Shown: positions 1 through 5,480 of the stretch, piece by piece | Layout of the letters: the number at the start of each line of letters is the position of its first letter | Numbering within the stretch: position 1 is the first letter of the stretch | Notes under the pieces: generated by a model | What the model was told of the DNA's origin: nothing | Databases searched by the model: none | What the model saw: only the letters and a program-made list of their open reading frames with translations | Position numbers and translations under genes: made by a program | From: Halanaerobiales bacterium | Lineage (GTDB): Bacteria > Bacillota > Halanaerobiia > Halanaerobiales > JADQBU01 | Direction of reading: 5' to 3' | NCBI GenBank assembly: GCA_016278435.1 | Contig: JADQBU010000231.1 | Coordinates: 1-12,158 of the forward strand | Length of the DNA stretch: 12,158 nt

Positions 1-476
1 GTTTTCTTAAAGAATCCGAACGAATTCTTGTACTGGACCGGGTTCAGGACCCGGGGAATATGGGTACACTGATCCGGACTGCTCTGGCAGCTGGATTTGA
101 TGGTATTATCGCCCTGAAAGGCTCTGTTGATATTTTTAATTTAAAGGTGCTCAGAGCAACTGCCGGGGCTGTTTTTAACATACCTATTTATAGTAATATT
201 GATTTAAAGGGTTTTATTGAAATCATACATAATAACAAAAGATACCGGATTATTACTACAGATCCCAGGGGGGAGCTGTATTATCACCAACTGGAGTATA
301 ATTACCCTTTAATGGTAGTGGTTGGGAATGAAGCCCATGGTATAAGGGATGAAATTTATGACCATTCTCATTACCGGGTAAAAATACCTATTATTAAAGA
401 GATTGATTCTTTGAATGCAGCAATTGCAGGGGCCCTGGTTATGTATCAGGTAGTGTTAAAACAGGAGTTATATTAA
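1..476 (+). CDS. SpoU/TrmH-family RNA 2'-O-methyltransferase, 5' end missing
   Basis: This is the C-terminal part of an S-adenosylmethionine-dependent RNA ribose methyltransferase of the SPOUT (trefoil-knot) class. The frame is open from base 3, so the gene starts before the window and 157 residues are visible; the ATG at 60 is internal. All three SpoU motifs are present. Motif 1 is DRVQDPGNMGTLIRTA, with its Asn and Arg. Motif 2 is VVVGNEAHGI near 315-344. Motif 3 is IPIIKEIDSLNAAIAGAL near 387-440, where Asp replaces the more usual Glu before SLN. The knot and its cofactor site are therefore complete; only the N-terminal substrate-binding part is cut off. A TrmH-family gene before pheS is a common Firmicutes order (ysgA in Bacillus subtilis). 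The target nucleotide, probably in rRNA or tRNA, cannot be told from sequence. Confidence 0.93.
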   Translation, partial: FLKESERILVLDRVQDPGNMGTLIRTALAAGFDGIIALKGSVDIFNLKVLRATAGAVFNIPIYSNIDLKGFIEIIHNNKRYRIITTDPRGELYYHQLEYNYPLMVVVGNEAHGIRDEIYDHSHYRVKIPIIKEIDSLNAAIAGALVMYQVVLKQELY

Positions 477-507
477 TTTTTCGAATTACATTAATAACTC
501 CAATTTT
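464..507 (+). terminator. possible weak intrinsic terminator after the methyltransferase
   Basis: GGAGTTAT (464-471) pairs exactly with ATAACTCC (494-501), and further A/T pairing is possible inside (ATTAAT at 472-477 and 490-495 in an alternative register). The stem overlaps the stop codon of the methyltransferase gene. Only a short T-rich stretch (AATTTT) follows, so termination would be weak. The position, between a gene end and a fresh promoter, makes the function plausible. Confidence 0.45.
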
Positions 508-542
508 AGAATCTGTAAAAATATAAAAATAGCTAACATTCC

Positions 543-571
543 TTGTAAAGAGGGGATTGGTATGATATAAT
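543..571 (+). promoter_or_regulatory. sigma-A-type promoter with extended -10, upstream of the small yqzL-like gene
   Basis: TTGTAA (543-548) and TATAAT (566-571) are separated by exactly 17 bases. TG at 563-564 precedes the -10 with one base between, giving the extended form TGnTATAAT. The start of transcription would be near 578. This is one of the best promoter matches in the window. It would drive the small gene at 620-739 and could read on into the T-box leader. Confidence 0.75.
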
Positions 572-619
572 TCAATGTAAGAAAGTTCTAAACAATTCTC
601 TTGAAAGGATGTGGTCTAT

Positions 620-739
620 TTGGGGCTGACCGCAACATTCTTCTGGAGGCTCTTTGAAGAAACAGGTTCCATAACAGCATATTTAGCTTATAAACAAATC
701 TTTAAAGTTAACATTCGTAATAAGAAAAACTATATATAA
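620..739 (+). CDS. YqzL-like small protein, 39 aa, TTG start
   Basis: The reading frame encodes 39 residues starting LGLTATFFWRLFEETGSI (the first read as Met) and continuing TAYLAYKQIF before a basic tail. The pattern Phe/Trp, x2, Phe, x2, Thr-Gly-(Ser)-Ile, x2, Tyr-Leu, x, Tyr-Lys resembles the short YqzL-like family of Firmicutes as I remember it; its function is unknown. The start is TTG at 620, with the Shine-Dalgarno-like AAAGGATG at 604-611 about eight bases before it. An in-frame GTG at 611 would overlap that site and is less likely. A strong promoter ends at 571. The gene is short enough to be missed by standard length cut-offs. It has no membrane segment or signal peptide. The alternative is a chance frame, but the promoter, ribosome site and family-like motif together argue against that. 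Confidence 0.68.
   Translation: MGLTATFFWRLFEETGSITAYLAYKQIFKVNIRNKKNYI
708..736 (+). promoter_or_regulatory. promoter of the pheST T-box leader
   Basis: TTAACA (708-713) and TATATA (731-736) are 17 bases apart. Initiation would fall near 743, a few bases before the 5' strand of T-box Stem I (from 755), which is where a T-box transcript normally begins. The -10 element overlaps the last codons of the small yqzL-like gene. The pheST operon therefore appears to have its own promoter and could also receive readthrough from the promoter at 543-571. Confidence 0.6.
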
Positions 740-742
740 AAA

Positions 743-978
743 AAGCATTGAAGGAGAGAGTAGTTATTTAAAACCTTAAAGGGAGAGGCTGTCAGGGACT
801 GAAAACAGCCTCAAGGGGAAAATAATGAAATTCACTCTAGAGCTGTGGGCTGAAATAAGTAGGCCTTACCGGGATATATCTTATTCCGTTATGTATTTTG
901 AGTGAACTTATTATACTTATAAGTTAATAAGGGTGGTAACACGGTTTTCCCGTCCCTCAGGGCGGGAATTTTTTTTTT
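743..978 (+). promoter_or_regulatory. T-box riboswitch leader, tRNA-Phe specific (specifier TTC)
   Basis: The leader RNA senses the charging state of tRNA-Phe and controls pheS/pheT by antitermination. In Stem I, AGAG (755-758) pairs with CTCT (835-838). The S-turn AGTA (759-762) lies opposite the specifier strand GAAATTCA (827-834). GTTATTT (763-769) pairs with AAATAAT (820-826). CCTT (774-777) pairs with AAGG (813-816). An AG-bulge AAAGGGA (778-784) follows, then GAGGCTGT (785-792) pairs with ACAGCCTC (805-812) around an apical loop CAGGGACTGAAA. The specifier codon is TTC at 831-833, followed by A, hence Phe. AATAAG (854-859) with CTTATT (880-885) may form Stem II. AACTTAT (905-911) with ATAAGTT (919-925) forms Stem III. 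In the antiterminator, AGGG (930-933) pairs with CCCT (954-957) and ACGG (941-944) with CCGT (950-953). They flank the 7-base bulge TGGTAAC (934-940), whose TGGT would pair with the tRNA ACCA end. The bulge differs from the usual TGGNACC at its sixth base. Confidence 0.95.
947..978 (+). terminator. intrinsic terminator of the T-box (competes with the antiterminator)
   Basis: TTCCCGTCC (947-955) pairs with GGGCGGGAA (960-968), with one G-T wobble, around a CTCA loop. Ten T residues follow (969-978). The 5' strand overlaps the 3' strand of the antiterminator (950-957), so the two structures exclude each other. Charged tRNA-Phe should leave the terminator formed; uncharged tRNA should prevent it. 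Confidence 0.93.
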
Positions 979-1052
979 ATAAATACTATTTCTGTTAGAG
1001 ATAGTCAAATAGACTATAAAATTTTAAATTAAATCTACTGGGGGAATGGTAA

Positions 1053-2078
1053 ATGGATATCAAAGAACAACTGGAAACAATCGAAAGTGAGGCTCGAAAA
1101 TTATTTGACAGTGTTAAAGACAGGGAGGCACTGGAAAAATTACGGGTAAAATATCTGGGCAAGAAAGGCAAAATAGCAGATATATTCAGCCAGATGGGTA
1201 AAGTAGACTCAGATGAGAGACCAGTAATTGGCCGCAAGACGAATGAACTGAAGAACCTGATAGCTGAGCTTCACCAGGAAAAGAAGTCAGAGCTGGAAGA
1301 ATTGTTAAAAGCAAGAAAGATGAAAAGGGAAGAAATTGATATTACTCTACCCGGAATAAAACCAGAAATGGGTTATACCCATCCTCTATCTGTAATCATA
1401 AATGAGGTAAAACAGCTTTTTATCGGTCTGGGTTTTTCCATTGCTGAGGGTCCAGAGATTGAAAGTGAATATTATAATTTTGAAGCACTGAATATTCCTG
1501 AACACCATCCAGCCCGTGATTTGCAGGATACTTTATACATAGATGATCAGTTTCTGTTACGTACACATACTTCACCTGTTCAGATCAGGACAATGGAAGA
1601 TAAAAATCCTCCAATTAGAATTATTGCACCTGGTCGGGTATATCGTTCAGATGAACTTGATGCCTCTCATTCACCGGTCTTCCATCAGATTGAGGGACTG
1701 GTAGTTGATAAAGATATATCATTTAGTGATTTAAAGGGAACAATTCAGGTTTTTGTCGAAGAAATGTATGGTGCAGACAGAGAGATCAGGTTCAGGCCCA
1801 GTTACTTTCCTTTCACAGAACCGAGTGCAGAAGTTGATGTTTCCTGTATTGTCTGTGAAGGTAAGGGGTGTTCCCTCTGTTCAGGTACAGGCTGGTTGGA
1901 AGTGATGGGTTCGGGCATGGTTCACCCCAATGTACTTGAGATGTCTGGACTTGATTCCCGGGTATATAGCGGTTTTGCCTTTGGTATGGGTTGGGACAGA
2001 ATTGCCATGCTTAAATATGGTATAGATGATATCCGGGTACTGTTTGAAAATGATCTGCGCTTTCTGCGTCAGTTTTAA
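1053..2078 (+). CDS. pheS: phenylalanyl-tRNA synthetase alpha subunit
   Basis: PheS is the catalytic subunit of the cytoplasmic alpha2-beta2 PheRS, which attaches phenylalanine to tRNA-Phe using ATP. The 341-residue length is normal. Residues 1-90 form the N-terminal helical coiled-coil arm that contacts tRNA. The class II catalytic domain follows: a motif 1 region around 123-160, motif 2 with RVYRSDELDASHSPVFHQIEG at 195-215, and motif 3 with GMGWDRIAML at 311-320. The phenylalanine pocket segment GFAFGMG is at 307-313. Four cysteines (C265, C268, C273, C276) form a CxxC-x4-CxxC pair seen in many bacterial PheS proteins and may bind a metal. The ATG at 1053 follows a G-rich ribosome site (GGGGG, 1040-1044) at normal spacing. 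The gene is preceded by a TTC-specific T-box and followed 22-25 bases later by pheT. Confidence 0.98.
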   Translation: MDIKEQLETIESEARKLFDSVKDREALEKLRVKYLGKKGKIADIFSQMGKVDSDERPVIGRKTNELKNLIAELHQEKKSELEELLKARKMKREEIDITLPGIKPEMGYTHPLSVIINEVKQLFIGLGFSIAEGPEIESEYYNFEALNIPEHHPARDLQDTLYIDDQFLLRTHTSPVQIRTMEDKNPPIRIIAPGRVYRSDELDASHSPVFHQIEGLVVDKDISFSDLKGTIQVFVEEMYGADREIRFRPSYFPFTEPSAEVDVSCIVCEGKGCSLCSGTGWLEVMGSGMVHPNVLEMSGLDSRVYSGFAFGMGWDRIAMLKYGIDDIRVLFENDLRFLRQF

Positions 2079-2103
2079 TAAAATAGAGAGAGGATGATTT
2101 TTG

Positions 2104-4506
2104 ATGAAAGTTCCCTATAATTGGTTGAAAACATATATTGATTTTCCCTATAGTCCAGAAGAACTGGCCCACAAATTAACCATGGCCGGGCTCGAGGTAG
2201 AGGATGTTGAATATCTGGGCCAGGGTATGGAAGGTATTATTGTTGGAGAAATTACAGAGATTTCCGAACATCCCAATGCAGATAAGCTTGTTATCTGCCA
2301 GGTTGATACAGGTCATGAGACTCTGCAGATAATAACCGGAGCCCCGAATGTCTTACAGGGGGCAAAAGTGCCTGTTGCACCAACTGGAGTTACCCTGCCC
2401 AATGGATTAAAAATTGAGGAAACTATCTTAAGGGGTAAGGCCTCCCGTGGTATGATTTGTTCTGAAGATGAGCTGGGTCTAATCGAAGAACGGGCTGAAG
2501 GGATCATGATTCTGGATGAAGAAGCCGAAGTCGGCACACAGATTGCTGAATATCTGGCAAGAAATGAATATGTACTAAAACTGGACTTAACACCAAATTA
2601 TGCCCGCTGTCTGGGGCTACTGGGAATTGCCCGGGAATTAAAGGCAGACCTTGCTGACAATAAGATTAAATTTCCGGAAAATAATTATCAGCCAAATGAG
2701 GAGCAGATTAAGGATTTAATTAATGTTGAAATCAAGGACCCTGAACTCTGTTCCAGGTATACCGGTATTCTGGTTAAAAATGTTGATATTAAGACTTCCC
2801 CGGAATGGATGCAGTTGAGGTTAAAGGCTGCTGGAATTCGTCCCATTAATAATATAGTTGATATTACTAATTATGTACTGCTGGAGTACAATCAACCTTT
2901 GCATGCTTTTGATTATGATAAGATAAGTGGACGTAAAATAATTGTCCGGCGAGCCAGCAAGGATGAAAAAATAGTTACTCTCGATGAACAGGAACGGGTT
3001 CTGGACGAAGATATTCTGGTTATTGCTGATGAAGAGAAGGCTGTAGGTCTGGCCGGGGTTATGGGGGGAGCAAACAGTGAGATTACAGAAGAATCAACCA
3101 GTATTTTTATCGAATCAGCCTACTTTAATCCGGTAAACATCAGAAAGACTGCCCGGAGGCTTTCTCTGCCCAGTGAAGCCTCACACCGTTTTGAACGGGG
3201 AGTTGACATTGAAAATGTACTGGAAGCAGGGAAAAGGGCTGCCTATTTAATGCAGAAACTGGCCGGTGGAGAAGTTGTAGGAGGAGTTATAGATCAGTAC
3301 CCTGTGCCCTATAAGCAAAAAAATATTGTAATCAATATCAACCGGGTAAACCGGATACTGGGTCTGGAACTAAAAGCAGCTGAAATGAAAGAGATGCTGG
3401 AAAGACTGGAATTTAAAACTGGGATTAAGGCCAATCAATTAAAGGTTGAGGTTCCTTCCTATCGTAATGACGTAGAACTTGAAGCAGATTTGATTGAGGA
3501 GATTGCCCGGATGTATGGTTATAATAATATTCCGGTAACCTGTCCAGACAGCAAGTCACTGGGCAAAATGAATGATAAGCAAAAACTGGAGGGTATTGTC
3601 CGTAATATTATGACAGCTTCTGGATTAAATGAAATAGTTACCTTCAGTCTGATGGATGAAAAATACTATGATCTACTGGATATTACTGCAGAGGATGAAT
3701 TAAGAAAACATGTCCGGATAAAAAATCCGTTAAACCAGGCATTCTCACTATTAAGAACATCTCTATTTCCCGGTTTACTGGAGGTTCTGGCCAATAATGC
3801 CCGCAGACAGGTGGAAGAAATGAAGGTTTTTGAGCTGGGCAAGGTGTTTTTCCGAGCTGAGCAAGGAAAACGGCCCCGGGAGAAATTTATGCTGGCCGGT
3901 GGCAGTATGGGCTGTAAAGTAGATTATTTTGATACAGGTGCACCTGATTTTTATTGCCTTAAAGGTATCATTGATAACTTATTTAACCGGCTTGATATCA
4001 GGGGAGTTAAATATAAAAAAGTAGAAAACAGTTTTATGCATCCAGGAAGAACTGCCGGGATAGAATATAACGGCCATCTAATCGGAATCCTGGGGGAACT
4101 ACGGCCGGGTGTGATTGAGGAACTGGATTTAATAACCAGAACCTCTATTTTTGAGCTTGATTTTGCTGAATTGCTGGCAAATACCAGAATCAATGATTAT
4201 AAATATGCACATCTACCAAAACATCCTGCAGTTTCCCGGGACCTGGCTCTGGTTGTAGATGAAAATATTCCAGCTGCAGAGATTCTGGAGATAATTAAAG
4301 AAAAAGGTACTGAAATTTTAAAGGATGTTAAAATTTTTGACCTTTATCAGGGTGACCAGATTCCCGAAGGTAGCAAGAGTCTTGCCTTCAAATTGAACTT
4401 CCAGTCCGGTGACAGGACTCTGATAGATAAAGAAGTAAAAGATATCTTTAATTTAATTATTTCCACATTAAAGAAAAAAATTAATGCTGAAATCAGGGGA
4501 AATTAG
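2104..4506 (+). CDS. pheT: phenylalanyl-tRNA synthetase beta subunit
   Basis: PheT is the tRNA-binding and editing partner of PheS; it hydrolyses mischarged Tyr-tRNA-Phe. The length is 800 residues, normal for the bacterial form. Domain order is: an N-terminal segment with the usual MKVPYNWLKTYIDF opening; an EMAP-II-like OB-fold tRNA-binding domain at about 40-150 (HPNADKL, GAPN, RGKASRGMICSEDELG); the B3/B4 editing domain at about 210-390 (RPINNIVDITNYVLLEYNQPLHAFD; SEASHRFERGVD); the B5 domain at about 405-480 (PSYRNDVELEADLIEEIARMYGY); a degenerate class II-like core at about 490-690; and the C-terminal ferredoxin-fold anticodon-binding domain at about 700-800 (HPAVSRDLALVVDE). AGAGAGGA (2086-2093) is the ribosome site. 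A TTG directly precedes the ATG at 2104; I chose the ATG because it gives the family-standard start, but one extra residue is possible. Confidence 0.98.
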   Translation: MKVPYNWLKTYIDFPYSPEELAHKLTMAGLEVEDVEYLGQGMEGIIVGEITEISEHPNADKLVICQVDTGHETLQIITGAPNVLQGAKVPVAPTGVTLPNGLKIEETILRGKASRGMICSEDELGLIEERAEGIMILDEEAEVGTQIAEYLARNEYVLKLDLTPNYARCLGLLGIARELKADLADNKIKFPENNYQPNEEQIKDLINVEIKDPELCSRYTGILVKNVDIKTSPEWMQLRLKAAGIRPINNIVDITNYVLLEYNQPLHAFDYDKISGRKIIVRRASKDEKIVTLDEQERVLDEDILVIADEEKAVGLAGVMGGANSEITEESTSIFIESAYFNPVNIRKTARRLSLPSEASHRFERGVDIENVLEAGKRAAYLMQKLAGGEVVGGVIDQYPVPYKQKNIVININRVNRILGLELKAAEMKEMLERLEFKTGIKANQLKVEVPSYRNDVELEADLIEEIARMYGYNNIPVTCPDSKSLGKMNDKQKLEGIVRNIMTASGLNEIVTFSLMDEKYYDLLDITAEDELRKHVRIKNPLNQAFSLLRTSLFPGLLEVLANNARRQVEEMKVFELGKVFFRAEQGKRPREKFMLAGGSMGCKVDYFDTGAPDFYCLKGIIDNLFNRLDIRGVKYKKVENSFMHPGRTAGIEYNGHLIGILGELRPGVIEELDLITRTSIFELDFAELLANTRINDYKYAHLPKHPAVSRDLALVVDENIPAAEILEIIKEKGTEILKDVKIFDLYQGDQIPEGSKSLAFKLNFQSGDRTLIDKEVKDIFNLIISTLKKKINAEIRGN

Positions 4507-4510
4507 TATA

Positions 4511-4537
4511 TTAAGCAGGAATTCTGATTTTTATAAT
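4511..4537 (+). promoter_or_regulatory. possible promoter before zapA
   Basis: A perfect TATAAT lies at 4532-4537 in the 79-base gap between pheT and zapA. The -35 region is poor: TTAAGC (4511-4516) at 15 bases, or TATTAA (4509-4514) at 17. The gap is much longer than the others in the cluster, so an internal promoter is reasonable but unproven. Confidence 0.33.
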
Positions 4538-4538
4538 G

Positions 4539-4565
4539 AATTATTTAGTTAGATATTAAATAATT
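4539..4565 (+). repeat. AT-only inverted repeat upstream of zapA
   Basis: AATTATTTA (4539-4547) and TAAATAATT (4557-4565) are perfect inverted copies around a 9-base spacer, extendable by a G-T and a T-A pair. The element lies just after the possible -10 at 4532-4537 and just before the zapA ribosome site (4571-4576). It could be an operator or a weak RNA hairpin, but in such AT-rich DNA chance is a real alternative. Confidence 0.4.
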
Positions 4566-4585
4566 TAACCGGGGGATGAATAATC

Positions 4586-4942
4586 ATGGCCAATGAGGAT
4601 AAGCATAAAAATAGTAAAAAGTATGCTGTTAATATTTTCGGTGAGGAGATGATAGTTATCGGAGATGTTTCTCAGGATTATGTGAAAGAACTGGCCGGAT
4701 ATATTAACAAGATGGGTGAGGAAATTAAACATGCTTATCCCCGCCTGCCCCGGAGAAGACTCTTTGGATTATCACTGATCAATCTGGCTGATGAATATTT
4801 TAAGTTAAGGGATAAATATATTGACAGAGTTAAAGAGAAGAAACAGCTGGAAAATGAGAATGAAAAATTACGAAAAAAGATTAATTCTTTGCAAAAAAAT
4901 TGCGAGGACCTCTCAATTTTACTGGAGGAGGTTGATGGTTAG
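4586..4942 (+). CDS. zapA: cell division protein ZapA
   Basis: ZapA binds FtsZ in the cytoplasm and cross-links protofilaments at the division ring. The 118-residue protein has an N-terminal globular ZapA domain at about 11-75 (KKYAVNIFGEEMIVIGDVSQ; then YVKELAGYINKMGEEI; then LFGLSLINLADEYFKLRDKY). A heptad-rich coiled coil follows at about 76-116 (KEKKQLENENEKLRKKINSL). The length is slightly above the roughly 85-110 common in Firmicutes because of the longer coiled coil and a short polar N-terminal tail. The ATG at 4586 follows GGGGGA (4571-4576) with nine bases between. Its stop codon directly abuts the start codon of cvpA, so the two are probably translationally coupled. Location between pheT and cvpA is the usual Firmicutes context. 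Confidence 0.93.
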   Translation: MANEDKHKNSKKYAVNIFGEEMIVIGDVSQDYVKELAGYINKMGEEIKHAYPRLPRRRLFGLSLINLADEYFKLRDKYIDRVKEKKQLENENEKLRKKINSLQKNCEDLSILLEEVDG

Positions 4943-4945
4943 TTG
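4924..4945 (+). promoter_or_regulatory. ribosome binding site and TTG start of cvpA
   Basis: GGAGGAGG (4924-4931) inside the 3' end of zapA is a very strong Shine-Dalgarno sequence. It lies 11 bases before the TTG at 4943, which touches the zapA TAG. It decides the start of cvpA. Confidence 0.75.
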
Positions 4946-5434
4946 GATTTTACCATTTTAGATATGATAATAAGTGCGATACTCCTCTACTTTATTTTAA
5001 GAGGATATAATAAGGGTTTTATCAAACAAACCAGCACAATTCTGGGTCTGCTCATAGCTTTCATTGCTGCCATAAACTACTACGATAATTTTCAGGAGTA
5101 CCTGGTTAATTATATTGATGTGTCAGAACCACTTCTCCAGTTTATTAGTTTTGCTATTATCTTTGTAGTTTTGAATCTGGTAATACATATCATAGGTATC
5201 ATCCTGAAGAATGTAATTGATCTACTTTTTCTGGAGCCGGTTGATCACATTGTTGGGGCAGTGCTGGGGATGGTCAAGGGAGGACTACTTGTATATCTTC
5301 TGGTTCTGGTTCTATCCCAGATTCCCTATAATCAGGTGGTAGATGTGGTTGATAAGTCTTATATGGCCAATAACCTGATGGAAATAACCCCGATAATTCA
5401 GGAGAATATCAAGCACATTTTTGACCATAATTAA
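4943..5434 (+). CDS. CvpA family membrane protein
   Basis: This is a 163-residue integral membrane protein of the CvpA family, named after a gene needed for colicin V production in Escherichia coli; its biochemical role is unsettled. Four hydrophobic segments can be seen at about 4-20, 30-46, 63-88 and 103-126. The family signature around the last one is clear (FLEPVDHIVGAVLGMVKGG), and RGYNKGF follows the first segment, as is typical. The start is TTG at 4943, immediately after the zapA stop. The double ribosome site GGAGGAGG (4924-4931) lies inside the zapA coding end, which supports coupling. The next in-frame ATG (4964) would cut into the first membrane segment. Its neighbour polX follows after a hairpin that overlaps the cvpA stop codon. 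Confidence 0.88.
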   Translation: MDFTILDMIISAILLYFILRGYNKGFIKQTSTILGLLIAFIAAINYYDNFQEYLVNYIDVSEPLLQFISFAIIFVVLNLVIHIIGIILKNVIDLLFLEPVDHIVGAVLGMVKGGLLVYLLVLVLSQIPYNQVVDVVDKSYMANNLMEITPIIQENIKHIFDHN

Positions 5435-5450
5435 AATAATTATGGTCTTT
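5423..5450 (+). terminator. 11-bp perfect hairpin at the cvpA/polX border (attenuator, weak terminator or processing site)
   Basis: GACCATAATTA (5423-5433) pairs perfectly with TAATTATGGTC (5437-5447) around an AAA loop. TTTAATTATTT follows. The stem contains the cvpA stop codon. Eleven perfect pairs with a three-base loop are unlikely to be chance, but the T tract is interrupted after three bases, so termination may be partial. It separates cvpA from the polX start at 5478. Confidence 0.5.
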
Positions 5451-5465
5451 AATTATTTCAAAGTT

Positions 5466-5480
5466 AGAGGTGTAATAATG
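5466..5480 (+). promoter_or_regulatory. ribosome binding site that fixes the polX start
   Basis: AGAGGTG (5466-5472) precedes the ATG at 5478 at seven bases from AGAGG. The open frame extends upstream to 5421, but that stretch lies in the hairpin and overlaps cvpA, so 5478 is preferred. Confidence 0.75.

Noticed and set aside
995..1237. Minus-strand open frame over the start of pheS
   Set aside because: Antisense to a well supported gene and leader; no ribosome site or recognisable motif.
4517..4535. Near-palindrome CAGGAATTCTG followed by T residues after pheT, as a terminator
   Set aside because: The arms have no loop and cannot form a stable hairpin; the T-rich stretch is better read as part of the -10 region.
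5421..5477. Upstream extension of the polX frame (19 extra residues)
   Set aside because: It starts inside the cvpA coding end and the 11-bp hairpin, has no ribosome site, and adds residues not typical of PolX. The ATG at 5478 has AGAGGTG at good spacing.
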